Positions 1 to 8,995 of a stretch of DNA of 64,000 nucleotides are shown one piece after another. The notes beneath the pieces are model-generated. The model was given only the letters and a program-made list of their open reading frames with translations. It was not told the DNA's origin and searched no databases. A program made the translations under genes and the position numbers. The stretch covers positions 744,001 to 808,000 of the forward strand of contig BSNO01000001.1 in the NCBI GenBank assembly GCA_030160035.1. Reading direction: 5' to 3'. The stretch comes from Rhizobium albus. Its GTDB lineage: Bacteria; Pseudomonadota; Alphaproteobacteria; Rhizobiales; Rhizobiaceae. Numbering within the stretch: the stretch's first letter is position 1; each line of letters begins with the position of its first letter.

Positions 1-45
1 CCCGACATCGACAGCGCAACCAAGTGCGCGTTGAAGCCTCCAATT

Positions 46-1038
46 TCAAAGCATGCGCACGGACTGGCGCTTTTCCTTGTCAGGCTTCATGACGATCTCC
101 AGCCGATTGGTCAGGGGCAAACCGAAGGAAGCAGCCTCGATTTCGAAGACGTCGCCATTCTGCGCCGCAAACCCTTCGGCAAAGGAAAGCGTCGCCGTCC
201 CGAACATGTGGACGTGCACGTCACCCGGCCGGCGGAAGATGCCGTATTTGAAATGATGATGCTCGAGGTTGGCGATCGAATGGGACATGTTCGCCTCACC
301 CGAGAGGAACGGCTTTTCGAAGACAACTTCTTGGCCACGCCGGATACGGCTCGTCCCTTCGATGCTGTCCGGCAAGGGGCCGACGAGCAACTCCGGTCCC
401 ACCGCCGCCTGGCGCAGCTTGGAGTGCGCGAGATAGAGGTAGTTCCGCTTTTCCATGATGTGGTCGGAAAACTCGTTGGCGAGGGCAAAGCCCACCCGAT
501 AAGGCTCCCCATCGTTTCCGATGACGTAGATCCCGGCAATTTCAGGCTCTTCGCCACCGTCCTCGGCATAGGCGGGACAAGCCAGCGCGCCGCAGGGCGA
601 AACGAGCGCATCGCCATTGCCCTTGTAGAACCATTCCGGCTGCACGCCCGGTGCGCCGTTCAATGGCTTTCCGCCTTCAAGACCCATGCGGAACATGCGC
701 ATGGAATCGGTCTCGTCGTCGCTTGCCTTCTCGTGCATCGCCGCACGTGTCGACGCCGATCCCAGATGCGTCAGGCCGGTTCCCGTCAGATGCAGGTGGC
801 TCGGATCCGGATGCAAGACGGGGGGCAGAAGTCGGCCCTCGGCGCACAGCGCAGCCAGATCGACGGCCTTGCGCAGTCCAAGGTTCAGGATCGAGGACTT
901 GAGATCGGCGCCATCGTTCGCGCAGGCCAGTGCCAGTTCGTAAAGCGATGCATCGGTCGCGACGTCATAGGCTTCCGTGCCCTCGCGAGCGACGATCTGG
1001 GCCTTTCCATCTTCGCGACGGTACTGTGACAGCAGCAA
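46..1038 (-). CDS. gguC: AraD1/GguC family protein (FAH-like fold)
   Basis: The 330-residue protein resembles the AraD1/GguC group, whose C-terminal half has a fumarylacetoacetate-hydrolase-like fold. In Agrobacterium gguC follows the sugar-transport genes chvE-gguA-gguB, and relatives act on 2-keto-3-deoxy sugar acids. The C-terminal part (residues ~180-320) holds the acidic and His-rich stretch (LEHHHFKYG, DVHVHMFG) typical of the family. The start is TTG, chosen because GGAGG lies six bases before it. It lies downstream of the aldose epimerase gene on the same strand, so a sugar-catabolic role is likely. The exact substrate cannot be read from the sequence. Confidence 0.75.
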   Translation of the reverse strand: MLLSQYRREDGKAQIVAREGTEAYDVATDASLYELALACANDGADLKSSILNLGLRKAVDLAALCAEGRLLPPVLHPDPSHLHLTGTGLTHLGSASTRAAMHEKASDDETDSMRMFRMGLEGGKPLNGAPGVQPEWFYKGNGDALVSPCGALACPAYAEDGGEEPEIAGIYVIGNDGEPYRVGFALANEFSDHIMEKRNYLYLAHSKLRQAAVGPELLVGPLPDSIEGTSRIRRGQEVVFEKPFLSGEANMSHSIANLEHHHFKYGIFRRPGDVHVHMFGTATLSFAEGFAAQNGDVFEIEAASFGLPLTNRLEIVMKPDKEKRQSVRML

Positions 1039-1154
1039 TTCGGACCTCCTCCAATGCTTCTCGGCGCCCGCCGCGGCGGGTGCGAAGAAGTTTGGCCCGC
1101 AGTCTCCCCCCGCAGACCTGTTCTTGTGAGCCCGTGGGTATCATCGGCTGATAT

Positions 1155-1180
1155 GCGGTACAAATTCCAATATTTGCCGC
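1155..1180. promoter_or_regulatory. candidate operator upstream of gguC
   Basis: An interrupted inverted repeat (GCGG-TA-CAAAT, six bases, ATTTG-CCGC) lies in the 163-bp gap before gguC. A related AAAT-CGC-ATTT element lies at 2246-2256 before the LysR gene. It could be a binding site for the GbpR-like regulator. The evidence is symmetry and position only. Confidence 0.25.
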
Positions 1181-1201
1181 AGCTATACCACTCCAGCCAT
1201 A

Positions 1202-2188
1202 TCAAGGGATCGAGCGGCGAATTTCAAAGAGCGTTTCGCTAGTGTAGACTTCTCCCGGCTGCAGAATGGCGTCTGGAAAATTCGGACGGTTCGGTGCATC
1301 GGGCCAGGCTTGAGCTTCCAGGGCGAGGCCTGCGAAGGCAGGGAGGCTGCGCCCAGCTTCATCGACAGCAAATTGCGTGTTTTCGCCATCGTAGAACTGA
1401 AGGCCGGGCTCGGTCGTCGAGACATGAAGCGCGATGCCCGCATCGGGCGCTTCCAGCATTGCGGCCGGCCGCAGTGGCCCCCGCCGATCTCGAAGACAGA
1501 AATTGTAGTCGTAGCGATGCCCGCCGATCCGGCGCGGTTGCTGGAAGTCAAAGGCGGTGCCGTCGACCGAGGCAATGTCGCCGGTCGGGATAAGCTCTTC
1601 GTCGACCGGCAGATAATGCGCGGCGTCGATCGTCAGCATCTGCTGCCGGATGTCTCCATCTCTCAGCCGGAAAAAGGCATGGTTGGCGATACTGCAGGGT
1701 GTGGCGTGGTCTGTCGTCGCCGTTGTCGTGATCCGGAGTGAGGAGGGCGTCTCGATCTCATACCGGGTCTGAACGTGCATGTGACCCGGAAACCCTTCGT
1801 CGCCGTCGGGCAGATCGATCGTCAAGGTGACATGCCGATCGCTCTGGTCAGCGATGTTCCAAATGTGGCCGTGAAGTCCGAGGCTTCCGCCATGGAGCGT
1901 GTGGCGGTCGAGGAAATTGGGGGTCGTCTGGTAGGTCGTCCCGTCGATGGAGAACTGGGCGTTGCCGATGCGGTTGGCGAAGCGACCGACCATCGCCCCG
2001 TAATAGGCCATGGGCCCGAGATAGGGCTCAAGCGTCGGGGCACCGATGACGAGCGAATGGTCGACGCCGACCAAATTCAGCGATTGCAGCCGTGCCCCGT
2101 GGGTCAAGATGCGAGCGCTCAAACCTCCCGCCTGAAGGCGAACCCCGACGACCTCCTGCCCATCGGGCATCGTTCCGAACACAGCCAA
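1202..2188 (-). CDS. galM: aldose 1-epimerase (mutarotase)
   Basis: This is a 328-residue GalM-type beta-sandwich enzyme that interconverts alpha and beta anomers of aldoses such as galactose or arabinose. Family landmarks are visible: the GAMVGRFANRI stretch near residue 70, the LHGG motif near 98, the catalytic-His region IANHAFFRL near 165 and the C-terminal FYDGEN segment. The length is normal and no signal peptide is seen, so it is cytoplasmic. It lies between gguC and a divergent LysR gene, which suggests one sugar regulon. Confidence 0.88.
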   Translation of the reverse strand: MAVFGTMPDGQEVVGVRLQAGGLSARILTHGARLQSLNLVGVDHSLVIGAPTLEPYLGPMAYYGAMVGRFANRIGNAQFSIDGTTYQTTPNFLDRHTLHGGSLGLHGHIWNIADQSDRHVTLTIDLPDGDEGFPGHMHVQTRYEIETPSSLRITTTATTDHATPCSIANHAFFRLRDGDIRQQMLTIDAAHYLPVDEELIPTGDIASVDGTAFDFQQPRRIGGHRYDYNFCLRDRRGPLRPAAMLEAPDAGIALHVSTTEPGLQFYDGENTQFAVDEAGRSLPAFAGLALEAQAWPDAPNRPNFPDAILQPGEVYTSETLFEIRRSIP

Positions 2189-2287
2189 ACCATTCCCTCC
2201 ATTGCATGGTTCGAGCCAGCGTTGCTAGAAGTCGACATGCGCGTCAAATCGCATTTCCGCTTGGAGAGATAACAGTATGGTCATGTC

Positions 2288-3277
2288 ATGAGCCAGGCCG
2301 AGGGTCTCACCAGCCAGAACCACCTCGTTCGCAAGGGGCTGAAATTCTCGCAATTGCGGCTGCTGGCCGTCTTGCGGGACACCGGGCAGATCGGCGCGGC
2401 GGCCGAGCAGGTGGGCATGACGCAGCCGGCCGCATCGCGCCTCATGGCACAATTGGAGGAGATGATCGGCACGCCGATCTTCACCCGCCATGCGCGCGGC
2501 GTTTCCTTGACGGAAGCCGGCCACATCATGGCCGATCAGGCGGTGCGGACCCTGCGCGAGCTCGATCTTTCGCAGGAACGTGTGGTCCAGGCGATCCAGG
2601 GAACGCGCGGCCTCGTGCGCATCGGATCGGTCACCGGGCCTTCGCTCGAGCTGATCCTGCCGCTTGTGCGCGAGATCCGGGTGCTCTCGCCGGCCGTGGA
2701 AATCGCGGTTCAGGTTGATACATCGAACAAGCTCGCCGAAGCGCTGCTTGCGCGTGAACTGGATTTCTATGTCGGCCGCATACCCGATGGTGCCCACGCG
2801 CAACCATTCGCGGTGTCCGATATCGGTGACGAACCGATCGGCCTCGTGGTGCGGGCCGATCATCCCTTGACCCGGATCGATCCGTTGTCGCTCGACCGGT
2901 GCCTGGATTACGATTGGGTGATGCAGCCGCCGGGCGGCCTGTTGCGGCGTACGGCGGAGGACTACATCCTCTCCAAGGGCTTGCGTCTGCCCCGCCGCGT
3001 GCTCGGCACCGCGTCTACGCTTTTCACCCTTGCGCTCGTGCAGAAGACGAACGCGATCGCGCCGTTGGCCAGGGCGGTGGCGGAATTCTTCATCGACAGC
3101 AGCGGCCTCGGCAGCCGGCTTGCCACCTTGCCCGTGGCGCCCGACCTGACGGTCAAGACCTATGGCGTCGTGACCCGCCAGGAACGCGATCTCTCTCCCG
3201 CTGCAGAAACGATCCTCGCGACGCTGCTGCGCCGCTGTTCACCCGGCAGCATTCAAGGCGGAGAGGCGGGTGGCTGA
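2288..3277 (+). CDS. gbpR: LysR-family regulator, GbpR-like
   Basis: This LysR-type regulator has 329 residues. An N-terminal winged helix (residues ~20-80, with the segment VGMTQPAASRLMAQLEE) is followed by a periplasmic-binding-like effector domain. GbpR of Agrobacterium senses galactose/arabinose-type sugars and controls chvE. Divergence from galM and nearness to gguC support the same role here, but the symbol is inferred from context and similarity. The start at 2288 was taken because the other nearby ATGs are out of frame; it sits about 20 bases after a GGAGAG stretch, so the start is not certain. Confidence 0.7.
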   Translation: MSQAEGLTSQNHLVRKGLKFSQLRLLAVLRDTGQIGAAAEQVGMTQPAASRLMAQLEEMIGTPIFTRHARGVSLTEAGHIMADQAVRTLRELDLSQERVVQAIQGTRGLVRIGSVTGPSLELILPLVREIRVLSPAVEIAVQVDTSNKLAEALLARELDFYVGRIPDGAHAQPFAVSDIGDEPIGLVVRADHPLTRIDPLSLDRCLDYDWVMQPPGGLLRRTAEDYILSKGLRLPRRVLGTASTLFTLALVQKTNAIAPLARAVAEFFIDSSGLGSRLATLPVAPDLTVKTYGVVTRQERDLSPAAETILATLLRRCSPGSIQGGEAGG

Positions 3278-3280
3278 CCG

Positions 3281-3640
3281 ATGAGCAATGGCAGTGCGCG
3301 CCATCCCGTCACGCCGGATGGTCGCTACTTCGTCGTGCGCGGTAGGCTCTGGCGGACAACCAATCCCGATCTCGATGCCGATGCGCGGACAAGGCTCGTG
3401 AAGGAGCTCATGGATGCGCCTCGCGCGGTCAAGTCGGCGAAGGCCGCGACCAATGCCGACGCACTCGCTGATGCCCGCGCCGCCGTGCACACCGCCAAGG
3501 TGGCTCTCGGCGAACGCGGCGCTGTCTGGTGGAACGACGGCGCCCCCGATTTCAACCGCCACCTCGCGCGAAACACGCCCTACCGCGACTGGTTCGAGGC
3601 TTTGCCGGCGGACGGTGGAAGCAGTACCATCGAGACATGA
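3281..3640 (+). CDS. conserved hypothetical protein, 119 aa
   Basis: A short protein starting four bases after the LysR stop codon, so probably co-transcribed. It begins with a polar segment (TPDGRYFVVRGRLWRTTNP), continues with an Ala/Lys/Asp-rich helix, and ends with WWNDGAPDFNRH. I recall this pattern as a small conserved protein in rhizobia but know no function. There is no signal peptide or membrane segment. Confidence 0.6.
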   Translation: MSNGSARHPVTPDGRYFVVRGRLWRTTNPDLDADARTRLVKELMDAPRAVKSAKAATNADALADARAAVHTAKVALGERGAVWWNDGAPDFNRHLARNTPYRDWFEALPADGGSSTIET

Positions 3641-3664
3641 GCCAGCGCCGGCAGTCACCATCCC

Positions 3665-4399
3665 TCAATGCTCGATCCGCAACTCGATGCGGTCGGCTGC
3701 GAAGCGGGTTCGGGTCAGGTGGAAGACCCGTCCGTCGAGCGTGGTATTGGTTCCAGTCGCCACGAGCACGATCGAGCCTTTGGGTAGGTCGAGATGCGTG
3801 AGCTCGGCCTCGCCGGCGCCTTCGGCCAGCACGCTGGTTTCGCGGCGGATATAGTCGTCAATGCCGAATTTGCGGAACGCTGCGGTCATGGATCCGGTCG
3901 CTTCGAAGGCGTCGGCAAGGCCCTTGAACCGCCCGGCGTCGAGCCAGTGCGTGGCGAGCGAGATGGGGCGGTCTGCGGCGATGCTCACTGTCTCCAGTTC
4001 CAGCACGCTGTCGCCGGGCCTAAGGCCGAGTTCTGCGGCGATGCTCGGGGTCGCCTCCCGTTCCTGCGTGCCCAGCAACCGACTTATGATCGAAGCGACC
4101 TGATCGGACAGTCCTGTGCTGAGCCGTGTGCGCAGGCGGATCGGGTAGGACAGGCGGCCTGAGCGGGTGACGATGGTGCCAAGCCCGTGCCGGGTCTGCA
4201 CCAAACCTTCCGAAGCAAGATGCGCGATTGCTGCGCGTGCCGTGTGGCGGTTGACGCCGAACTGTCGGCCGATCTCGAATTCGGACGGCAGCTTCGAGGC
4301 GGGCGGAAACTCGCCGCGGTCGATCGCGCCGCGCAGCTGATCCGCCACCTGCCGCCACAGCGCGACGCCGCTTCTGGAAATGCCCACCTTGTCCGCCAT
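3665..4399 (-). CDS. phnF: phosphonate-metabolism GntR/UTRA regulator PhnF
   Basis: GntR-family repressor of the HutC/UTRA type. An N-terminal winged helix (GVALWRQVADQLRGAI, then FGVNRHTARAAIAHLASEG) is followed by a UTRA effector domain of about 150 residues. It is transcribed divergently from phnG, the usual place for PhnF, which represses phn genes when phosphate is sufficient in several bacteria. The start at 4399 is preferred for an AAGG eight bases upstream; an in-frame ATG at 4423 is the alternative. A symmetrical site lies between it and phnG. Confidence 0.88.
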   Translation of the reverse strand: MADKVGISRSGVALWRQVADQLRGAIDRGEFPPASKLPSEFEIGRQFGVNRHTARAAIAHLASEGLVQTRHGLGTIVTRSGRLSYPIRLRTRLSTGLSDQVASIISRLLGTQEREATPSIAAELGLRPGDSVLELETVSIAADRPISLATHWLDAGRFKGLADAFEATGSMTAAFRKFGIDDYIRRETSVLAEGAGEAELTHLDLPKGSIVLVATGTNTTLDGRVFHLTRTRFAADRIELRIEH

Positions 4400-4441
4400 C
4401 GTCACAGCCTTGTCATCGATCATCCGTAGTGTAGGCTACAG

Positions 4442-4461
4442 TTGTCTAGATAAACAGACAA
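4442..4461. promoter_or_regulatory. candidate PhnF operator
   Basis: The phnF-phnG gap carries TTGTCT and its exact reverse complement AGACAA separated by eight bases. The left part, TTGTCTAGATAA, is itself nearly palindromic (one mismatched pair). UTRA-type GntR regulators bind short palindromes of this kind, and the position fits control of both promoters. Confidence 0.5.
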
Positions 4462-4477
4462 GTGACGGGATGCTTCG

Positions 4478-4918
4478 ATGAGTTGGGACGGCCGGAAAGA
4501 AGCGATGGGTCTGCTTGCCCGCGCTGACATGACATTACTGGATCACTTGTGCCAGGAGGCTGATCTGCCGCGCGAAACGCGCGTCGTCCGGCCGCCGGAA
4601 ACGGGCCTCGTCACGCTGCGCGGACGTATTGGCGGCGGTGGCTCGCCGTTCAATGTGGGAGAGGTGACCGTGACGCGGGCGAGCGTCGAACTCGACGGTC
4701 ACATTGGTCATGCCTATGCGCTGGGACGCGATCGCAAGAAGGCGCTGCAGTCGGCGATCTGCGATGCGCTCTGCCAGGATGAAACGCGGCGCGAAATGAT
4801 CGAGCAGCAGATCCTCAAGCCGCTGCGTAAGGCGGAGCAAGAGGCCGACGCGCGGCGTGCCGAAGAGACCGCGGCCACGAAGGTCGACTTTTTCACCATG
4901 GTTCGCGGCGAGGACTGA
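4478..4918 (+). CDS. phnG: C-P lyase core subunit PhnG
   Basis: PhnG, 146 residues, is part of the PhnGHIJ core that transfers methylphosphonate or other phosphonates to ribose and prepares the C-P bond for cleavage. The family region GRIGGGGSPFNVGEVTVTRA and the GHAYALGRD motif are present. It opens a run of tightly spaced or overlapping genes (phnG to phnL). Confidence 0.95.
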   Translation: MSWDGRKEAMGLLARADMTLLDHLCQEADLPRETRVVRPPETGLVTLRGRIGGGGSPFNVGEVTVTRASVELDGHIGHAYALGRDRKKALQSAICDALCQDETRREMIEQQILKPLRKAEQEADARRAEETAATKVDFFTMVRGED

Positions 4919-4920
4919 AG

Positions 4921-5520
4921 ATGACCGCTTTCGCAACACAGCACCTTGCCGATCCGGTCTTCCGCGCACAGGCGAATTTTCGAGCATTGATGGATGCGCT
5001 GTCGCGTCCCGGCACGATCCAGCGGCTGGTCGTCGACGAGGACGCCGGCGACATCGATGTGGATCTGGCCGCCATCGCGCTGACGCTCATCGATCACGAA
5101 ACGTCCCTGTGGCTGAGCCCGTCGCTCGCCGACGATCACAAGGTGCGGGAGTGGCTCGCTTTCGCAACAGGCGCGCCGCTCGTCGATGCGCCCGAGCGCG
5201 CCGCCTTCGCGCTCGTCGCCGAGGCCGATCCGCTGCCCGACCATCGCGCTTTCGGGCAGGGAACGCAGGAATATCCGGATCGCTCGACCACCATCGTCAA
5301 GGCCTGCGGAGGCCTGACGCATGGACCGCGCCTGGCTTGCTCGGGCCCGGGCATCAAGGCGTCAGCGACTGTGGCACCCGCCGGTCTCGGCCCGAACTTC
5401 GTCGAGCGCTGGGCGGAGAACCGTGCGCTGTTCCCCCGCGGTGTCGATCTCATTCTGTGTGCGGGAGGCGCCGTGATGGGCATGCCGCGCACGCTCACCA
5501 TCAAACGCCTGGAGGTCTGA
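4921..5520 (+). CDS. phnH: C-P lyase core subunit PhnH
   Basis: PhnH, 199 residues, is the normal length. It is a structural subunit of the C-P lyase core with a degenerate PLP-transferase-like fold. The N-terminal segment FRALMDALSRPG and the C-terminal ILCAGGAVMGMPRT are family hallmarks. It begins two bases after the phnG stop, which implies translational coupling. Confidence 0.95.
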   Translation: MTAFATQHLADPVFRAQANFRALMDALSRPGTIQRLVVDEDAGDIDVDLAAIALTLIDHETSLWLSPSLADDHKVREWLAFATGAPLVDAPERAAFALVAEADPLPDHRAFGQGTQEYPDRSTTIVKACGGLTHGPRLACSGPGIKASATVAPAGLGPNFVERWAENRALFPRGVDLILCAGGAVMGMPRTLTIKRLEV

Positions 5521-5521
5521 C

Positions 5522-6628
5522 ATGTATGTTGCCGTCAAGGGTGGCGAAAAGGCGATCGCCAACGCCCACCGGCTTCTGGCCGACCGTCGTCGCGGCAATC
5601 GCGACCTGCCTGCCATCGGGCTCGACCAGATCGTCGAGCAGCTGGCGCTCGGGGTCGATCGCGTCATGGCGGAAGGATCGCTTTACGATCGCGAACTGGC
5701 CGCACTCGCACTGCGTCAGGCGCGGGGCGACATGATCGAGGCGATTTTTCTGCTGCGGGCCTATCGCACCACGCTCAGTCGCTTCGGCTATTCGCGCCCG
5801 ATCGAGACGGGCGAAATGCGGATCGAGCGACGCATTTCAGCCACGTTCAAGGATCTGCCTGGCGGGCAACTGCTCGGGCCGACTTTTGATTACACGCACC
5901 GGCTGCTCGATCCGTCACTGGCCGGCGACGAAGCGATCCCCGAAGGCGAGCGGATCAGCGTCGACGATGCATCGCCGCCGCCGCGCGTGTCGGCGCTGCT
6001 TGCCGAAGAAGGTCTGGTGGAAGAAGACGGCAGCGTCGAGGGCGACCATATCGCCGACATCACCCGCGAGCCGCAGGACTATCCGATGGGTCGTGACGGC
6101 AGGCTTCAATCTCTCGCCCGCGGCGACGAAGGCTTTCTGCTCGCGCTCGCCTATTCGACGCAGCGCGGCTTTGGTCGCTCTCACCCTTTCGCCGGTGAAA
6201 TCCGCATCGGCGAGGTGGAGGTGGAGCTCGATGTTCCCGAGCTCGATTTTGCCGTGCCGCTTGGGCGCGTGCGTGTCACCGAATGCCAGATGATCAACCA
6301 ATTCAAGGGCTCGGCGAAGGCGCCGCCGCAGTTCACCCGTGGTTATGGCCTCGTCTTCGGCCAGTCGGAACGCAAGGCGATGGCCATGGCGCTCTGCGAC
6401 CGGTCACTGCGGGCCGGCGAACTGGGCGAAGAGACGGGCGCACCGGCGCAGGACGAAGAGTTCGTGCTGTCCCATTGCGACAACGTGCAGGCCACCGGGT
6501 TCGTGGAGCATCTGAAGCTGCCGCATTACGTTGATTTCCAGGCCGAGCTCGATCTGGTGCGCCGCATGCGCGCGGTGCACGAAGCGGAAAACGAGACTGC
6601 CGAAGACCAGCGCGAGGCCGCCGAATGA
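5522..6628 (+). CDS. phnI: C-P lyase core subunit PhnI
   Basis: PhnI, 368 residues. In E. coli it acts with PhnG, H and L to displace adenine from ATP and form the ribose-phosphonate triphosphate; alone it has purine nucleosidase activity. Visible family features are the MYVAVKGGEKAI start, LRAYRTTLSRFGYS, and QFTRGYGLVFGQSERKA in the C-terminal third. The start is one base after the phnH stop. Confidence 0.96.
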   Translation: MYVAVKGGEKAIANAHRLLADRRRGNRDLPAIGLDQIVEQLALGVDRVMAEGSLYDRELAALALRQARGDMIEAIFLLRAYRTTLSRFGYSRPIETGEMRIERRISATFKDLPGGQLLGPTFDYTHRLLDPSLAGDEAIPEGERISVDDASPPPRVSALLAEEGLVEEDGSVEGDHIADITREPQDYPMGRDGRLQSLARGDEGFLLALAYSTQRGFGRSHPFAGEIRIGEVEVELDVPELDFAVPLGRVRVTECQMINQFKGSAKAPPQFTRGYGLVFGQSERKAMAMALCDRSLRAGELGEETGAPAQDEEFVLSHCDNVQATGFVEHLKLPHYVDFQAELDLVRRMRAVHEAENETAEDQREAAE

Positions 6629-7503
6629 CCGGGGAACCCTTCTACAATTTCGCCTATCTGGACGAGCAGACAAAGCGCATGATCCGGCGCGCGATCCTAA
6701 AGGCGATCGCGATCCCCGGCTATCAGGTGCCGTTCGCCAGCCGGGAAATGCCGATGCCTTACGGCTGGGGAACCGGGGGCGTGCAGGTGACCGCCGCCAT
6801 CATCGGCCGGGACGATGTGCTCAAGGTCATCGACCAGGGCGCGGACGACACGACGAATGCCGTTTCCATCCGGGCATTCTTCCAGAAGGTGACCAATGTC
6901 GCGGTGACCACCGATACGGGCGCTGCGACAATCATCCAGACCCGCCACCGCATCCCCGAACATCCGCTGATCGACGGCCAGATCATCGTCTACCAGGTGC
7001 CGATCCCCGAGCCGCTGCGCTTCCTCGAGCCGCGGGAGACCGAGACGCGGACGATGCATGCGCTTGAGGAATACGGCCTGATGCACGTCAAGCTCTATGA
7101 GGACATCGCCCGCCACGGCGAAATCGCGACGACCTACGCCTATCCGGTCAAGGTGGAGGGTCGCTACGTGATGGACCCGTCGCCGACGCCGAAATTTGAC
7201 AATCCGAAAATGCACATGTCGCCCGCACTGCAGCTTTTCGGGGCAGGGCGTGAACGTCGCATCTATGCGATCCCGCCCTATAGCGACGTGGTGAGCCTCG
7301 ATTTTGACGACCATCCCTTCACGGTGCAGCGCTTCGACAAGCCGTGTGCGCTGTGTGGCGGGGACGATGTGTATCTCGACGAGGTGATCATGGACGACCG
7401 CGGTACGCGCATGTTCGTCTGCTCCGACACGGCGCACTGCGATGGGCGACGCTCGGAAGGTCATGTCGGAAAACAGGCCGCTGTCGAGGAGGCACGGCGA
7501 TGA
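6625..7503 (+). CDS. phnJ: carbon-phosphorus lyase PhnJ
   Basis: PhnJ, 292 residues, is the radical-SAM-type enzyme that breaks the C-P bond of 5-phosphoribosyl-1-phosphonate. The four C-terminal cysteines are intact as C-x2-C-x21-C-x5-C at residues 241, 244, 266 and 272, the same spacing and numbering recalled for E. coli. The conserved GWGTGGVQVTA segment is near residue 47. The gene overlaps phnI by four bases and phnK by four bases, so the complex is made from one transcript. The enzyme should be catalytically competent. Confidence 0.97.
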   Translation: MTGEPFYNFAYLDEQTKRMIRRAILKAIAIPGYQVPFASREMPMPYGWGTGGVQVTAAIIGRDDVLKVIDQGADDTTNAVSIRAFFQKVTNVAVTTDTGAATIIQTRHRIPEHPLIDGQIIVYQVPIPEPLRFLEPRETETRTMHALEEYGLMHVKLYEDIARHGEIATTYAYPVKVEGRYVMDPSPTPKFDNPKMHMSPALQLFGAGRERRIYAIPPYSDVVSLDFDDHPFTVQRFDKPCALCGGDDVYLDEVIMDDRGTRMFVCSDTAHCDGRRSEGHVGKQAAVEEARR

Positions 7504-8276
7504 GCGACCAGCCCCTGATGACCGCACGCGGCGTCACGAAGATCTATGGCGAGCGCATCGGCTGCGAAGCCGTCGACCTCGACATCTACCCGGGCGAAAT
7601 CGTCGCGATTGTCGGCGAATCCGGATCGGGCAAGACCACACTTTTGAACTGCCTCTCCGCGCGGCTCGCCCCGTCGGCCGGCAGCATTTACTACCGCATG
7701 CGCGACGGTCGGCTGCAGGATCTCTATGCGATGGGTGAGGCCGAGCGCCGGTTCCTCATGCGCACCGACTGGGGCTTCGTGCACCAGAATCCAGCGGACG
7801 GACTGCGCATGGGCGTCTCGGCCGGCGCCAATGTGGGCGAGCGGCTGATGGCTGTCGGCGAGCGCCACTATGGGCGGATTCGCGACACCGCGCTTGACTG
7901 GCTGGAGCGGGTCGAAATTTCGACAGATCGCATCGACGACAGGCCGAATGCCTTCTCCGGCGGCATGCGCCAGCGGCTCCAGATCGCGCGCAATCTCGTC
8001 ACCGGCCCGCGGCTTGTCTTCATGGACGAGCCGACCGGCGGTCTCGACGTCTCGGTCCAGGCCCGGCTTCTCGACCTGCTGCGCGGGCTTGTCGGCGAAC
8101 TGGGGCTTGCAGCCATCGTCGTCACCCATGACCTCGCCGTGGCGCGGCTCCTGTCGCAGCGGATCATGGTCATGAAGGACGGCCGCGTCATCGAGCATGG
8201 TCTGACCGACCGGGTGCTCGACGATCCGCGCGAGCCCTACACGCAGCTCCTCGTCTCTTCCATCCTGCAGGTGTGA
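7500..8276 (+). CDS. phnK: C-P lyase ATP-binding protein PhnK
   Basis: ABC-type ATPase of 258 residues that docks on the PhnJ side of the C-P lyase core; it is not part of the importer. It has Walker A (GESGSGKTT, residues ~40-48), the signature FSGGMRQRLQ, and Walker B (LVFMDEP). The start overlaps the phnJ stop in an ATGA. A longer reading begins upstream inside phnJ but would add an arginine-rich out-of-family segment, so it is rejected. Confidence 0.95.
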   Translation: MSDQPLMTARGVTKIYGERIGCEAVDLDIYPGEIVAIVGESGSGKTTLLNCLSARLAPSAGSIYYRMRDGRLQDLYAMGEAERRFLMRTDWGFVHQNPADGLRMGVSAGANVGERLMAVGERHYGRIRDTALDWLERVEISTDRIDDRPNAFSGGMRQRLQIARNLVTGPRLVFMDEPTGGLDVSVQARLLDLLRGLVGELGLAAIVVTHDLAVARLLSQRIMVMKDGRVIEHGLTDRVLDDPREPYTQLLVSSILQV

Positions 8277-8285
8277 GGAAAGACC

Positions 8286-8993
8286 ATGTCAGATCCACTC
8301 GTCGTTTCGGGCGTCGCCAAGAGTTTCACCATGCATCTGAGAGGCGGGCTGCGTCTGCCCGTCGTCGACAATGTCAGTGTCCGTGTGGCGCGCGGCGAAT
8401 GCGTCGTGCTCGGCGGCCCCTCGGGTGCCGGCAAGAGTTCGATCCTCAAGATGCTCTACGGCAATTACGCGGTGGACGGCGGCGAGATCCTCGTCACCCA
8501 CGATGGCGAGACCGTCGATCTTGCCCGGGCCTCCCCACGCCAGGTGCTGCAACTGCGCCGCAACGTTATCGGCTATGTCAGCCAGTTCCTGCGCACGGTG
8601 CCACGCGTCTCTGCGCTCGATGTCGTCGCGGAGCCACTGATCGCGCGGGGCCATGACGCAGAGGCTTCGCGGCAGCAGGCGAGCGCGCTGCTTGACCGAC
8701 TGAACCTTCCGCACGCGCTCTGGTCCCTGCCACCGGCGACGTTTTCCGGCGGCGAGCAGCAGCGGGTGAACATCGCGCGAGGCTTCATCACCGAACATCC
8801 GGTGCTGCTTCTCGATGAACCGACGGCATCGCTCGACGCGCAGAACCGGCGCGTGGTCATCGCGATGATCGACGAGAAGAAGCGGGCGGGCACCGCGCTG
8901 CTCGGCATCTTCCACGACGAGGAAGTGCGCGAGGCGGTGGCAGACCGGATCATCGACGTCACGGCCTTTCGGCCTGCGCGTGAGGCCGCCTGA
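8286..8993 (+). CDS. phnL: C-P lyase ATP-binding protein PhnL
   Basis: Second C-P lyase ABC ATPase, 235 residues, with Walker A GPSGAGKSS near residue 43, signature FSGGEQQRVN and Walker B PVLLLDEP. In E. coli PhnL assists PhnI in the first nucleotide-transfer step. GAGGAAAG lies just before the ATG. Confidence 0.95.
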   Translation: MSDPLVVSGVAKSFTMHLRGGLRLPVVDNVSVRVARGECVVLGGPSGAGKSSILKMLYGNYAVDGGEILVTHDGETVDLARASPRQVLQLRRNVIGYVSQFLRTVPRVSALDVVAEPLIARGHDAEASRQQASALLDRLNLPHALWSLPPATFSGGEQQRVNIARGFITEHPVLLLDEPTASLDAQNRRVVIAMIDEKKRAGTALLGIFHDEEVREAVADRIIDVTAFRPAREAA

Positions 8994-8995
8994 TC

